Shown: positions 44,600 to 57,474 of the stretch, one piece after another
Layout of the letters: each line of letters starts with the position of its first letter
Numbering within the stretch: position 1 is the first letter of the stretch
Assembly: GCA_039602395.1 (NCBI GenBank)
Contig: JBCNJP010000003.1
Span: 20,422,956 to 20,486,955 of the forward strand
DNA length: 64,000 nucleotides
Direction: 5' to 3'
DNA from: Deinandra increscens subsp. villosa
Taxonomy: Eukaryota; Streptophyta; Magnoliopsida; Asterales; Asteraceae
Program-made: the position numbers and the translations under genes
Notes under the pieces: model-generated
Seen by the model: only the letters and a program-made list of their open reading frames with translations
What the model was told of the DNA's origin: nothing
Databases searched by the model: none

Positions 44600-45730
44600 A
44601 GTATGAAAGTTGTTCGGAGGAAAACTTACTAGTGATCGAGCTACAAACTTGCTTGTGCCACTTTCCTTTGCTTTGTCTGTGGATAATGCTTATTGAAATG
44701 TCCTGTTTTTCCACACTCGTAACAACCATGTTGTTTATGTTACTTTCCTTGCGCCTCACCCCAACAATCCTTCGCAAAATGGCCCATCTTGCTGCACCGT
44801 TTGCAACGATACTTGTTACACTGACCTTGATGGTGATAGTCACATTTATTGCACTGTGGGTATTTTCAAGCATAAGCAATCTGATCCTGTTTGCCAGAGA
44901 TATTCTGATTGATGGTCTTGTCATTGTTAAACCTTACTCGTTTATGCGACGGTTAATTTGAAGATGACACCTTTCTTTCGTTGCCATCCCACTTCCTTTT
45001 ATTGTCCATGGCAGTAGTCACTACACCGTGTCTAGGTAGGATACCCTGGTTTACTGCTTGATCTATGAGCTTGTGGGCTATATGGATGGCCTGTTGAATT
45101 GTTGTGGGCTTGGTAAACGTCACTCCTTCTCGGATCTATGGATCTAGACCGGCAATATACATTTCAATCATGTCATGCGCATGTTCCGCCAATTTCGGGA
45201 ATAGAGTGGCCAGTTCATTAGAACGTGTAGTGTATGCTTCTATCTCGGAGCCTTCCATTTCTAGTCTCTAAAATTCTCCCTCTAGTTTATGGATCTCTTC
45301 TTGTGGATAATATTCCTCCTTATTCGTAGTCTTGAATTCGTCCCATGATAAGGCATTTGCATCTGTAAGTCCCAACATCTGTACCTGTGAAATCCAGACT
45401 TCTAGAAGCGAACTTCACTTGGTTAGAAGGCAGGCACTTGCACCGTATGAATATGGTCTCAATTTCTTCAATCCATCGGAGAAGTCCGATGGCCCCAGTT
45501 ACACCCGTTTAAGTATAGGGTTTGCAGTTCATGAACGTCTTATACGCGCTCACCTCAATTCCTCCTTGGTTATGAGTTTGGGTATCGCTTCTAGGCTTGT
45601 AGTTTCTCTGTCGTTGACCGAATTCATGAGTTCTGTAGTTGACAACGTGATTTCTCCCCAACTTATGTTTTGTTCGTTACATGTAGATATAGTTCTTCCA
45701 TTCACAAATATTCATAATGAGAAAACTTAA
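44600..45730 (-). pseudogene. Element H gag core with zinc knuckles
   Basis: Minus strand. A Retrotrans_gag-type segment (EEYYPQEEIHKLEGEF, NELATLFPKLAEHAHDMIEMY) runs from about 45,330 to 45,100, then a basic region. A CCHC knuckle CKRCSKMGHFAKDC and a second CYECGKTGHFNKHY, lacking its last Cys, follow near 44,690-44,820. Spacing and composition are those of Ty3/gypsy Gag. Stops occur in several places. Confidence 0.75.
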
Positions 45731-45921
45731 TTACATATAATACATCACCCATATATAAAGTAAATAATAAAGTAAATGTTGACCACAACGCCATAAGTTT
45801 AAATAATAATCCTTGACTAAATAAATTGTAATTCGTTCACAAAATATTCAAAATCCAGAAATAAAAATTTAAAAGTATTTAGTTGGATAGGAACATTCTT
45901 CCCATCTAGTTTCAAGCTAAA

Positions 45922-46610
45922 CTAAATGTTGTTACGAGCTGTAGAGACAACGGAACCCTCCTCCTCGGGCACGTTGTTTTTAACCTGCAATGCGTTAGCG
46001 ATCATTTCCTCTGCTGCCACTGCCCTAGCCTCAGCCATCTCAGCTCTAGCCTCAGCTACGACAGCCAGCTTCTCAGCTTCCATTACCCTGAGATTCAGTG
46101 CATCTAGTCGTTTGCTTAGCATAAGTTGCCAATTAGTGTGGTGCTTATCGACCACACCCAGTTCATGATGAATTTTGTCTATACAATCCTTGGTGTCCCT
46201 CTTGTGACTGAGAATACTTGTAGTTGTGCTTGAAGTTCTTCGTATGTCCCCTAGTTCACGGTGCACACGGGCCACGACTGCTACGAGGACTTGATCTGTG
46301 TGATAAGGTAGGATTGGCAATGTGCGAGTAGAAGGTAATATGTCCGCTAATGGTGGCGGGGGCACATCCTCCTGATGAATCCAAGTTTCCACCAAGTCAA
46401 TGCACCAATCCCAGTCTCCATTGTCTTCTTCATGATGGTAATTATACGTAGGTCCTTCATAGGTGTTAAAGTCATTGATCGGATTCGCACGACACTTCTT
46501 CAGTTCGGATAATGTTGATGAGGTGTGTTGCAGAGTTGGCTTCTTGTCGTTTCCAAATGATGAAGGGGATGAAGGTGTAGGGAAAATGATTGACCGTCCA
46601 TGTCTGTAAC

Positions 46611-46647
<37 letters not shown>
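45922..46647 (-). CDS. Element H N-terminal Gag-region ORF, 241 codons
   Basis: Open frame on the minus strand starting inside or just after a (TA)n run, so the first dozen Ile/Tyr codons are microsatellite translation. The rest has an acidic Trp-containing patch (DNGDWDWCIDLVETW), a Pro-rich turn and a C-terminal Ala/Glu helix of about 45 residues (repeated AEARAEMAEARAVAAEE) predicted to coil. It sits between PBS and the gag core, so it is probably the Gag N-terminus of H, shifted out of frame with the rest. No known catalytic motif. Confidence 0.45.

Positions 46648-46652
<5 letters not shown>
46609..46652. repeat. (TA)n/(CA)n microsatellite in element H leader
   Basis: TA run followed by a short CA run between the PBS and the Gag-region ORF. 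Confidence 0.95.
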
Positions 46653-46768
46653 TAATGAATGAAATGCTTGCACAAAATAAATATCAAGTGTGTGTTCTCG
46701 TGTATGACTAATGCAACTCTAAGGCAATAGTTGGTCTACATGCAAGACCTAATTTACTATAACCAATG

Positions 46769-46780
46769 GCTCTGATACCA
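46769..46780 (-). other. Element H primer-binding site (tRNA-iMet)
   Basis: gctctgatacca, three bases from the LTR edge at 46,784. Confidence 0.9.
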
Positions 46781-46783
46781 ATC

Positions 46784-48995
46784 TGTCACACCCTCAAAAT
46801 CCACCTACGAAGTATAACCGTGAGGCATTTGACAAACCAGGATTCGAGTCATTAGTCATACTAAACCATGCAAACACATAAAAAAAAGTTTAAGAAAATG
46901 CGGAAGCGTAATACGTAAGTAAAAGTGTTGCGCAAAACACGCGCCCTCAAACCAAACACGAAAATAAACCCAAAAGTAAATGTTAATATGCAAGTCAAAA
47001 TGGTCAACATGTCATGTGTTATGCATCCTAGCGTGATCGTACCTCAATAACCTGCGAAAGACATGCTATGTGGGTCAGCGCAAGGCTGGTGAGTTCATAA
47101 TTATCAATGCATGAAAAGTAAAGGTTCGTAAAGATGTTTGTACTATAAATGTTTGTACCATGGTAATCATAATCGTAATTATAGCTAGCTAGGCCAATGA
47201 TCCTATCACTATGTGGTTCACAACCGAAGCGTGACTGTTTATGTTTGTAATGCCTTCCATCATCGCCTAACATGGACGATGATGATACTGTCTAGGCTAA
47301 TATTACACCCATTCGATATCCAGTCGAGTTAGAGCGACTAACGCGGGTGGGGTTTGTCGAACCCAGTAGTACTACCAAAGGTTACCTCGCTTTCTCATAA
47401 ACTAATAGTTCTAAATGTAAGGACTTTGTAATCCATGTTATGTGTGCACATACGTGATCAGCCATACAATTATATTACCAGAAATGTTTGTAGCATGCTT
47501 TTCTTTCTCAAGGATATACTTAGAGAGAAAAATGTTAGAGAACTCACCTTTGGGGGCTGGCAGAAGTTTGATATGATGCAGATGATTATCCTACAAATCA
47601 CCTATATGTATGCAACTGTGTGAGACGACAGTGAAGAACACTTAGACTGACTCAGTGACCCTGACGACACGTTGGTGACTTAATAACTGATGTGTTTGTT
47701 TGTTTAGTTAACCTCTCAGTTCTGGAGAGTTTCTATGTCAGGCAAGTTCCTTTAAATAGCAAGTTTCAATTATAACAGGTATGCACAACAATCGTTTCTA
47801 GCATGCATTCTAATCGTTCACTGCGATAACAAAGAGCACGCAGGGTTTCACAGTTTAAACATACATATCACAAGGTTTCCTAAAATAATCATGCTAACCA
47901 ACTACACACGTTAATAAATTCCTAATTTCACCACTCATATTTCATGCAATGATTTCCCATTTACACGTGTTAGACACGCACGTAATCTCTAACAATTCTA
48001 ACTAAATTAACACGACTTTTAAAATTATAGAATTACATCCTCTTCTTAACATGCAAGGTACGTTGTGGTGCCACTAGATCGTTTAGTCCAATAAATACGC
48101 AAGTTATAACAATCTAAGAGTGTAGTCATATATTGTGTGTCATGTTTTATATCAAGAGTACCACTTTTCATTATTATATAAATTGTGTGTCATAAGTTCA
48201 TCAAATTTCTGAACACTTTTTATGGTACTCAATTCCTAAGCTTTTCAACAAAAATCATTTAATGCAATATCAACCTAAATGGCAGCAAAACAAATAAAGG
48301 GCAAAACTGTGGGGTACTAGGTTCGAACCTGGGGCAACTAGTTACATCACAGGAGTCTTAACCACTACAGAAAATTCTGAATTTGTTACTTACCCAGATC
48401 CAAACGTATTTAACCCTGCAGATTCGGTGTCATCTTCTTGAATTAAATTAAAAAAACATAAGAGTTGCTGTGAGCAGGATTCGAACACATGACTCCCCAG
48501 TCTCAACACCAGCGCCTCTACCACTAGTCTAATTCAAATTTAGTGAACATAAGTAGGTTACATGATATATAACTACCTACATGCAGACATCATCTTCTTC
48601 ATCGCAAAACCTACACATCGAATTTACCTATGAGGAACCAAAATCCATCGAAATAATACCTAAGCATGCGATCCTAACATCACAGTAGCACATAGTGTAC
48701 ATATACTATCCATAAAACAATAGACTTGGAGGAACAGAGGTTCGTAAGTTTTTACGATTTCATACCAAACTACATAAATCATTAAAGTAATTAAGCATCG
48801 TTTGCTATCGTTACTAGCCTATCATGAACACAGAACCAACCAGTGGCCTATAAGGATTTTATCAAGCATACTACGTCTCGGGTTCATCGGAGATCTTGAA
48901 AAAAAGAAAAAAACAATGCCGAGTGGTTTACCTTTGATTGCGGTGGGTTCCTACACTCCTCGAGATCGGTTACTCAGGTCACGGTGACGAAGCGA
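46784..48995 (-). repeat. Element H 5' LTR, first part
   Basis: Begins tgtcacaccc and is colinear with the left LTR up to 48,990. agcga (48,991-48,995) is the target duplication of element D. The LTR resumes at 54,882. Confidence 0.9.
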
Positions 48996-49325
48996 TGAAA
49001 TTGCTTGAGCGTGTGGATCTTCTACTTAGTCGTAATGAAATCAATGTAAATGAGTAAAACACGAAAAGTAAATACAAATGAGACTTGTATTAACCACAGA
49101 GAATCACAAAGTACACTCAGAGAATATATGACACGGAAGCTTTACAATTCAATACAAGATGAACTATTTATACATGCTAAAATACGATTGGCCGAACCTC
49201 AAGTTCGGCCACAAGTTCGGAGCTGTCCGAACTCCAGGTTCACTGGGAGTTCGGACTTCAGCTATAATGTGTGATCCATCTTGTATTCAATACTTCACAT
49301 GACGATCAGGAACCGTGTATCAACA
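48996..49325 (-). repeat. Element D 3' LTR (330 bp)
   Basis: Minus-strand ends TGTTGATAC...TTTCA. TATA complement at 49,165-49,172, with the ccgaac/gttcgg cluster at 49,190-49,255 in U3. PPT complement aactccccc follows. Confidence 0.94.
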
Positions 49326-49528
49326 AACTCCCCCTCGGCACGTGCAGTATGATCTCCTCTATTCAAACTTGTATCTTGTATCTTCAATCAAACTCTTCCT
49401 CAATCTTGACGATGAGTTCAATCTTGAATAGTTGATAATGCATCGTGTGTAATCTCTTTATCAACAATTTTCAGAAAACTTGAAATTGTGATGTTCTCTT
49501 CCCACTTAGAAACCTGCCAACATAAATA

Positions 49529-49564
49529 ATCTTGGTGCAAAATGTCTCTTCGAGACTCCAAGAT
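49529..49564 (-). other. Conserved 3' hairpin, element D
   Basis: Outer arms atcttgg/ccaagat and inner gtctc-GAA-gagac. Confidence 0.78.
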
Positions 49565-50057
49565 ATTTTGATTTTGAAAATGATTTCGTAATCCGTGCTG
49601 ATCAATCGAAAACAAATAAGAAACAAAATCTTTTTGGCTTTTAGGAATTTTATATCATAACACACCGAAAATCTTTTTGGTATTTTCCTGATAAGAAAAG
49701 TAAAGACATTACAGAATTAGACACTATTTTTGTCTTTTGTGAGAAATATCACAACTTGGGATCATATTGATCATAACATGCTGAACTACATTTCAATTTC
49801 AATTATTAAAGCACATAAGCCATGCCGATTGCAGATATAATTTGTCCAACATTAAACTCTGGCACAATCATACTCATAACATCTGGATATGTTAAGGTAT
49901 TGATTAAATTTGCATTGACAAGTATACCCCACACTATCAGACATACTCAGATAGGCTTTTGCTTATCACTTTTTGTGATCTCATTTGTGATTTAAATCAC
50001 ATACTGATTGTAACCATGATATAGTCAACTGCGTTCCATGCAAAAAGAAATAAGAAC

Positions 50058-50295
50058 ATTAAATCGTCTACCTTAAGGTTGATCTTTCGATACGCAGATA
50101 AGGCCTCGGATTTAACAAAATAAGAAAATAAAACAAGTTGAAGTTGTATAACTCAACAACAATCAGGTGGGTACTTCCGTACACGCAGAGAAAGTCCGAT
50201 GAGTTATACGAAACACACAAAAAATAAAGCAGAACGTCAAACGAACAACAATTAGGTCGGTCTTTCGACATGCAGAGAAAGTCCGATCGTTTGAC
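50058..50295 (-). other. Triple stem-loop array, element D
   Basis: Closing stems gtcaaacga/tcgtttgac (perfect), gtataactc/gagttatac (perfect) and attaaat/atttaac. The first module has an inner hairpin gtc-gaaa-gac with a GNRA-like loop. Confidence 0.82.
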
Positions 50296-50935
50296 AAAAT
50301 AAAGAAACTCAAACAAGTTTAAATCTTTGCAAAATGAACACATGTATACACAGTGACTTCTCATTTTATTTTTCACATATCTTTGTCTTGATATATCATG
50401 AGATATGCATCAAGATGTTGTCCACTAGGTCAAGCATCAGATTTAGTGTATATCACATTTGTATACTTTCTGATTTGCCGAGCCTACCTTACACATCGAT
50501 CAAATGGTCTTATGGCCTTTTCATCTACTTTATCTATGAGTCAGACAATGTCATCCAATGTACCATCATTTCCCAATCATGTCAGATACAATTTCTCATT
50601 TTTCAATGTTTTTGGATTTTTGCATTTTTCAATGTTTTTGTTGTTTTCAAATTTCTCCCCCTAAAAATGACAACTCTATTTATAGATTTTCATTTTTACG
50701 ATTTGAAAAACAAGACACTATTTTTGTATTTTTGCAAAAACAAACTCCCCCTCAGGATGAGACGAAGTAAAAAAACAAGAAAAATGATCAACCAACACGA
50801 ATACTAGCAGTTTAGCATTTTGAAAAAAAAAATGATTTTGAAATTCAATTTAATTAGAACAGATATTTCACAATCAGCAATTTTCCAATCACCGAAAGGT
50901 CTTCCTGAAACACCTGCTTGACACCAAATAAAACA

Positions 50936-53900
50936 TTAGTCGCGTTGGGATCGACCCGAATCAACAGCGTCGGGTTGCCCGGTGTCTTCTACAAAGTCCT
51001 TGTTGGCCTTGGAAACAACTTTTGGTTTCCAAATTTGTAAAAGTTTTAATTTTTATCGGAACCCGAATCAGATTCAACCGACGTACTCGGTTTAGACCAA
51101 GCCGATTTACGAGTTGATTTAATCTTTGGAGACCATGGTTCATAAAAAATTTGACCTTCGTTATTCACATATTTGGCAGTTTTGTGGATATATGCAGTCG
51201 TCGGACAATCAGCAGCAAGATGTCCCGGTTGACGACAGACATAACAAAGTTCTTCTCTAAAATTATATAAAAATTGTTTTGATTTTTGAGAATCGGATGA
51301 ATGTTCAAATTGAAAGTTATCAAAGAAACCATCAGAAGAATCATACCTAGGAGATGAACTCCTTGAAGATGAAGATCTTCCAGAATAATAAGAAAATTCC
51401 TTCTGAGATGGTAATTTCTTTGCAACTTTTGCTTTAGGAACCTTTTCAGCCTTCACTGATTTCTTAGCTTGAACCGGTTCTTCCAACACTTTGTAACCTA
51501 AACCTTTGTGTTTAGATCCTTGAGTCTTTGAAGACTTGGACGAAGAACCCGAAGCAACTCTTGACTTAGCGGCACTAGTAAATCTATCTTTGATATCTTT
51601 CAGCTTGTTCTTCTCAATCAACACTTTTTCTTCTTTGGTTGCAGATGAAAAACTTGAAGCAAACTTATCAAAAACCTGTTCATTTTCCAGAAGCATAGAC
51701 TTTGAAACAAATTTTGGAGCTTCTCACAAAGGTTTCTCCTTCTGTTTAGATTTAGACTTGTTCTTCTTGGGTGGAGTGACAAACTTTGAATAATCATGTC
51801 CTTCAGCCTTAGGATCAAGCGGAGCAGAAGTAACTTCAATTAAATCCACTGGTTGAGGAACCAAATGAACATCCTCTTTTTGAGAACTTTCTGAACTCTG
51901 ATCCTGTTTGTATAAGAAATTTAGCAATGTCGGAGACAAATTGCAATTCTTCACTTGTCGTTTTAGCTCTAAAATTTCCAATTTCAAATCATTGATCTGT
52001 TGCTGAGCCTCAAACACCTCCTTTTGTGACTTGATGAACTTTGCATTGAGATCATCATATTCATAAGTTTGTAACTTCCTGATCTCACATTCTGCAAACA
52101 GTTCTTGAAGAACACTTTCTCTCTTCTATTTATAGATCTCAACATCCTTAGTTCATACTTCATTCTTGTCCCGGTACTAGTACATTCTCATCTTGAAGCA
52201 TAGAGATCTTATTTTGCAATTTTTCAAAAGTAACAACAGTTGTAGCAATAAGAGCAGTAGCTTCTTCATATTTTTGCTGGACTGGATAACTTTTCTCAAA
52301 CAGATTTTCAAAATCTTGAGCTGCGTCTAAAGCTTCAGCTTTAGCCTTCGCACATTCTTCAGCCAATTGAGCATTTTCTTTCAAAACATCGTCATGAACA
52401 TGAACTAATTCATAATAATTCTTTTGAAAATCTTCCACCTCTTTCTTGAGCACCACAATTTCTTCAGTTGATAAATGACATCTTTGTTCAAAACCTGCAA
52501 CCTGCTGAAGCAATCTTTTACATTTAAGACATTCAAACTCGTCAACCTTTGAACTTGTAGAAACTTTAGGTAATTCTTCTTGAACCAAAGATACACTTGA
52601 AGAAGAATCAGACTCAGTTAAAAAGCTGTCATCATCAGCATGTTGAACAGTTAAAGCAATTGAGATTGGAGTATGATTCTTTTCAACTGCTGAATCTGCA
52701 TTCCAAGCAAATTCATTTGAATGCACAAATGTATCAGTCCAATCATGAGCAAGAGTAGCAGATTTTTGCTCAACCTTTTCAGCTTTATCTGATGGATGAA
52801 AAACTAAATGTGTATGCTGACCAGTCTTCAATTTACTTTCTGCAAAACTTGGACATTCTCGAGCAAAGTGACCATAAACTGAACACTTATAACATTTCAC
52901 CTTAGACTTGTCCAATCCAATCTTCCCTTCCTGATTCAGTCTCTTCTTACCAGTTCTATTGAAAAATTTCTTTGTTCTATGAACCAACATAGCATATTGC
53001 CAATTTAGATCAATTTCCTCTAAATGATCATAATCAATCTGATCGTAATCTTCATTTGCTAACTCAACATTACTCACAGAACCAGTGATAACACCAAAGT
53101 ATGAAGATACTAATGCAGACATCAACGCATTATAATCATCGACAGTTTGAACAGACAATGCACTTTGAGTCGAAGAACTTGGAATTGACACAGTACAACC
53201 AGCAGAAGAATAACTTGGAATTTCAGATTTACCTGCCAGAAATGCTGTAGGAGGAGCAGAACTAAGAATATTAGACTTCCCAGCATTCATTGTAGAGTCA
53301 TTTTCACCATGATACACTGCAGGATTCTGAATTTGTGTAGGAAGTGATTTATTCACCATTAATTCCATATCTCGAGCCTGAATTCTTTGAACCAAATCAT
53401 TGAAAGACAATCCTGAAAAATCCTTATCGTGAGTAATCATCATCACATAATTCTCCCATTTTTCAGGCAAAGCTTCCAAGATCTTTTCTTTCATATCAAC
53501 CTCTTCTTTAGTAAGATTCACCAAACGCATTTCACTCATCAAATGAGCGAATCTTGCAATCAAATTGGGAATCATTTCATTTTGATAATGCTTAAAACTA
53601 TCAAACTCTTTCTTCAAAACCTTTTGTCGACTTTTATTGTATTGGTCATTGCCTTCACATCGTTTTTCCAAAGCATCCCATAGACTTTTTGATGTGTAGT
53701 TACCAGCAAATTGATGAAGTAACTCTTTAGGCAATGCCATCGTTAAAGTACCATATGGCTTTTTCTCAGCTTGATAAGCTTTCTTTTGTTCAGATGACAT
53801 TTTTCTTTGAAGAATAGGTTCACAGTTTCATCTTTAGGGTAAACATATTGCTCAGTGAAAGCTAACCACATATCAATGTCATTTGTATCGACAAACGCTT

Positions 53901-54051
53901 CAAACCGTTTAACCCAACTATGATAATCTTCCAATTTTAGCAATTTGGGAACTTTCTGACTTGTTCCAATTTCATTATCATAATTCATCATTGTTTGCAT
54001 CGCAGCTTGAACCGAATTTTGAATAGCCGCGAACGCTTGAAAATCGGACAT
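50936..54051 (-). pseudogene. Element D gag (nearly complete)
   Basis: ATG at 54,051 (MSDFQAF). Frame 54051-53743 carries the first half of the UBN2-like Gag domain (NYDNEIGTSQKVPKLLKLED). A single shift moves to frame 53800-52160 (546 codons): YEGNDQ-type helix (CEGNDQYNKSRQKVLKKEFD), ALPEKWENYVMM, CCHC knuckle 1 (CYKCSVYGHFAREC, residues about 303-316 of that frame), an acidic Ser-rich region and a long coiled coil. After small frameshifts, frames 52017-51724 and 51696-51046 add more coiled coil, a Lys-rich patch, a Ser/Arg linker (YYSGRSSS, SPRYDSS) and CCHC knuckle 2 (CYVCRQPGHLAADC). The tail has EDTGQPDAVDSGRS and a stop near 50,936. Only a few indels stand between this copy and a continuous Gag of about 1,000 residues, long for a copia Gag. 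Confidence 0.88.
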
Positions 54052-54059
54052 TTTTTAAA

Positions 54060-54310
54060 AATTGGTTACTGTTCACTCCGAACCTTGACCGAACCTCCTC
54101 CGAACTATCACCGAACTTAGTCCTCGCCGAACTCTCACCGAACTTGACCTTCGGACAAAAGAATAACCTCAACACCGAACTAGCTCTGAATGAGGACCGA
54201 ACTCCCACCGAACTTGCTCCGAATTCTCACCGAACCAAGAAAAGTGACCGATCTCCGTCCGAACTTGGAGTTCGGAGCGGTTACACCGAACGTGTCCGAA
54301 CCTCAAACGA
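54060..54310 (-). repeat. Element D 5' leader ccgaac (gttcgg) array
   Basis: About fourteen ccgaac copies on the plus strand (gttcgg on the transcribed strand) between the gag start and the PBS side, in one dominant orientation. Confidence 0.85.
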
Positions 54311-54537
54311 GACAGATTTCACTTGACGTCATTTTCTCGATTTTCAACGTTTTTTACTGGAATTTTTGACAGAAATTCAAGTAAACTTGATAGAAACAAC
54401 CCAGGAATGAAGTTTTGATTAAAAGCACATCGAAACAATCAAACGAACTCAAAAATGATTGACATTTTCGCAAAAACGTGAATTTGAACTCAAAACTCCG
54501 AGAAACACTGATTTCCGACTAGTAGAGCAAACCAAAT

Positions 54538-54549
54538 GCTCTGATACCA
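54538..54549 (-). other. Element D primer-binding site (tRNA-iMet)
   Basis: gctctgatacca, two bases from the LTR at 54,552. Confidence 0.92.
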
Positions 54550-54551
54550 CT

Positions 54552-54881
54552 TGAAATTGCTTGAGCATGTGGATCTTCTACTTAGTCGTAATGAAATCAA
54601 TGTAAATGAGTAAAACACGAAAAGTAAATACAAATGAGACTTGTATTAACCACAGAGAATCACAAAGTACACTCAGAGAATATATGACACGGAAGCTTTA
54701 CAATTCAATACAAGATGAACTATTTATACATGCTGAAATACGATTGGCCGAACCTCAAGTTCGGCCACAAGTTCGGAGCTGTCCGAACTCCAGGTTCGCT
54801 GGGAGTTCGGACCTCAGCTATAATGTGTGATCCATCTTGTATTCAATACTTCACATGACGATCAGGAACCGTGTATCAACA
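54552..54881 (-). repeat. Element D 5' LTR (330 bp)
   Basis: Four differences from the 3' LTR. TATA complement at 54,721-54,728. Confidence 0.94.
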
Positions 54882-55476
54882 AGCGACCTCCTGGTCTTCC
54901 AACAACAACAGCACAGGGGGCTGTTGCAGCCCTGTTGATCGGAGAAAGAAGAGGAAGAAACGAGAGAGGAGGCCGGTCGAGCAAGTTGGAGAAAAAGAAA
55001 AGATCGAGTTGTTGTGGTCGAGATGTGAGGGTTAGCGGCTGATTAAAAGAAATCAGGGTGGGGATGTAGGCAGCTTTCCGGACTTCGTTTGGGATTTATC
55101 TCAATTCAAAATTTGAATTGAGATGTTACACTAAATACCCCTCAAGTCACAATAATTTTCGTATAAGGTCCCTCCACTTTTCTAACCGTAAGTTTTACAT
55201 GCGTGCATGATCTGTTGACGTCTACATAAATTCTCGGTTCATGTAAATCTATTAGCACATAATTCCACATGAAATCACAATCACGTAACATCAAATAGCA
55301 CACATGTATACATAATATTATAGAGTTATAAGTTATGCACTTTGTATTCGTTCGATAGCATTTTAATAATTTAGTCACCAACAATTAGGACCTACTCAAC
55401 TCGTGTGTGATTGTCTGAGGACTCGATGACCCATCTAAAATTCCAGTAAAATCACTCGAATTTACCGGGTGTCACA
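54882..55476 (-). repeat. Element H 5' LTR, second part
   Basis: Starts with the second agcga copy and continues colinear with 41,261-41,919 to gggtgtcaca, then TSD gacac. Confidence 0.9.
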
Positions 55477-55768
55477 GACACTCAGAGAAACACCGTACAA
55501 AACACACACTTAGCTCTAGACTCCTCTCTCTCAGTTCCGAATTACAAAGCACAAACAACTATTTATACACGACTGTCCGAACTCGGACGAACTGGTGGTT
55601 GGTCTAGTCCGAACCCATCCGAACTGCTAGTTCAAATGACCTTGGTTCATTCCAGTTAAGACCTAGTTCGTGTAGCAGCTTTGTTTTGTTCAGATCTTCC
55701 CACCGTTTTGTTCAGATACTTCACACGACACACGATACTTCACACGACACACATATTATGTACCAACA
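55477..55768 (-). repeat. Middle LTR of element F, right part
   Basis: Resumes the LTR broken at 39,059 (gacac duplicated) and ends accaaca, followed by PPT complement aactccacc. Confidence 0.85.
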
Positions 55769-56002
55769 AACTCCACCTCGACGTGTGTAGTATCTTTTCA
55801 ACTCTTTCAGTTGGAATCAATGTGTGTAGTATCTGCTCATCTAAACAATCGTATCTTTAAACAAACTTCCCCTCAACTTAATGGTAGCTTGATCTTGAAT
55901 ACTTGACGATGTACAGTGTGTCTTTATCTTTATCAGCAGCTTCAGAAGACTTGAAGTTGTGACATACTTCTTCACTTAGCAACATGTTCAAATATATATT
56001 TA

Positions 56003-56037
56003 ATCTTGGCGCAAACGTCTCTTCGAGACTCCAAGAT
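56003..56037 (-). other. Conserved 3' hairpin, element F second leader
   Basis: Arms atcttgg/ccaagat and inner gtctc-GAA-gagac. Confidence 0.76.
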
Positions 56038-56557
56038 ATTGATTTTGAAATTTTAATTTGTATCACGTGTCGATCAGATCGAAAATAAAGCAAAAATAAA
56101 ATCTTTTTGGCTTTTAGAAAGTTTGTATCAAAATTGACTTAAAATCTTTTTGATTTTTCAAACTTATGCTAAAACACACTAAAAATGTTTTTGAATTTTT
56201 TGAAATGAAAAGAAATTGCAATACAAAATCATATTCTATTTTTTGTATGAGAAAGATCACTATATGGGATCATATTGGTCAGAACGCATTGAACTACACT
56301 TCAATTTCAACTAATTGAAGCACATAAGTCATGTTGATTACTGATATAATTTGTCCATCTTAAACTCAGGTAGAATCATACTCATAACATCTTGATATGT
56401 TAAGGTATTGATTAGATATGCTTTGACCAGTGTAGCTCACAGTATCAGACATATTCAGACATTTTTATTTTTCTCGTGTGATTACACTTGTGATTATCAC
56501 ATAGTGATTTTAACCATGATATTGTCCATTGTGTTCCATGCAAAAAGAAATAAGAAC

Positions 56558-56797
56558 GTTAAATTGTCTACCTTAAGCTCGATCTTCCGATACGCAGATA
56601 AGGCCTTGGATTTAACAAAATAAGAAACATAAAACAAGTTATAATTGTATAATTTAACAACCATCCAGTCGGTCTTGTGGACACGCAGAGAAAGTCCGAT
56701 GAATTATACGAAACACCAAAGAAAATAAAGCAGAACCTCAAACAAACAACAATCAGGTCGGCCTTGTGAGCACGCAGAGAAAGTACGATCGTTTGAG
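56558..56797 (-). other. Triple stem-loop array, element F second leader
   Basis: Closing stems ctcaaac/gtttgag (the outermost G-C pair of A/D/E is C-G here), gtataattt/gaattatac (one G-U) and gttaaat/atttaac. Confidence 0.8.
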
Positions 56798-57176
56798 AAA
56801 ATAAAGAAAATCAAACAAGTTTAAATCTTTGCAAAATATACACATGTATACACAGTGACTTCTCATTTTCTTTTCCACACTTACTTATCTCTTTTTGTCA
56901 TGAAATATGCTTCAAGGTGTTATCCACATGGTCAAGCATTAGTATTTAATGTATATCACATCGGTATACTTTCTGATTTGCCGAGCCTACCATGCACATA
57001 AAACAATGATCTTATGGCTTTTTCATCTACTCTATCCATGAATCAGATACGTAAGCTAATGTACCATCATTTCCGAATGATCAATTTCTCAAGATTTTAT
57101 TTATTTTGCATGTATTCACCTTCTCAATATTTTGCATTTTTCCCATAACATGCCATTTCTCCCCCTTAGTTGCAAT

Positions 57177-57192
57177 CCCCCCCCCCCCCCCC
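57177..57192. repeat. Poly(C) run in element F 3' leader
   Basis: About 16 consecutive C on the plus strand (G in the element's sense strand) near the gag end. Absent from the first leader copy, which stops there. Confidence 0.9.
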
Positions 57193-57474
57193 TTTAAAAA
57201 TGAAAAACTCTATGTTTGGATTTTTCATTTTATAAAAAACATGACACTATTTTTGACTTTTTCAATATTCGCCCCCTAAACGATAAACAAAAAGTAAAGA
57301 AAGAAAAGTGATCAATCAACACGGATACGTGTCTGTTTTAAGTTTCATAAAACCTTTAGATTAGAAAGATGAATCATGAAATTTAAGTTAAGGAGAATAC
57401 TCCTCCATCAACAACTTTTCAATCGTCGATAGGTCTTCTAGAAGTACCTGCACACTGGTCAAACTCATTAGTTT

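Larger units (their letters stand above)
48996..54881 (-). mobile_element. Element D: youngest, most complete gag-only LTR retrotransposon, TSD agcga
   Basis: TSD agcga at 48,991-48,995 and 54,882-54,886. The 330-bp LTRs differ at four positions (about 98.8% identical). The interior has PBS, leader, nearly intact gag, triple stem-loop array, hairpin and PPT, and no pol domain. Inserted in the 5' LTR of H. Confidence 0.94.
39060..55476 (-). mobile_element. Element H: Ty3/gypsy retrotransposon with 2.8-kb LTRs, TSD gacac
   Basis: Target duplication gacac at 39,055-39,059 and 55,477-55,481. The left LTR spans 39,060-41,919; the right LTR 46,784-55,476 is split by element D. Internal region 41,920-46,783, minus strand: gag, RT, RNase H, integrase, all degraded. 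LTR identity is roughly 95% by sampling. The interior is short for a gypsy element, and protease and early RT look deleted. Confidence 0.9.

Noticed and set aside
54606..54830. Conserved ORF starting MSKTRKVNTNE in both D LTRs (also 49,050-49,274)
   Set aside because: Conserved only because the LTRs are near identical copies; it runs antisense through U3/R with no domain, and the A, C and E LTRs do not preserve it.
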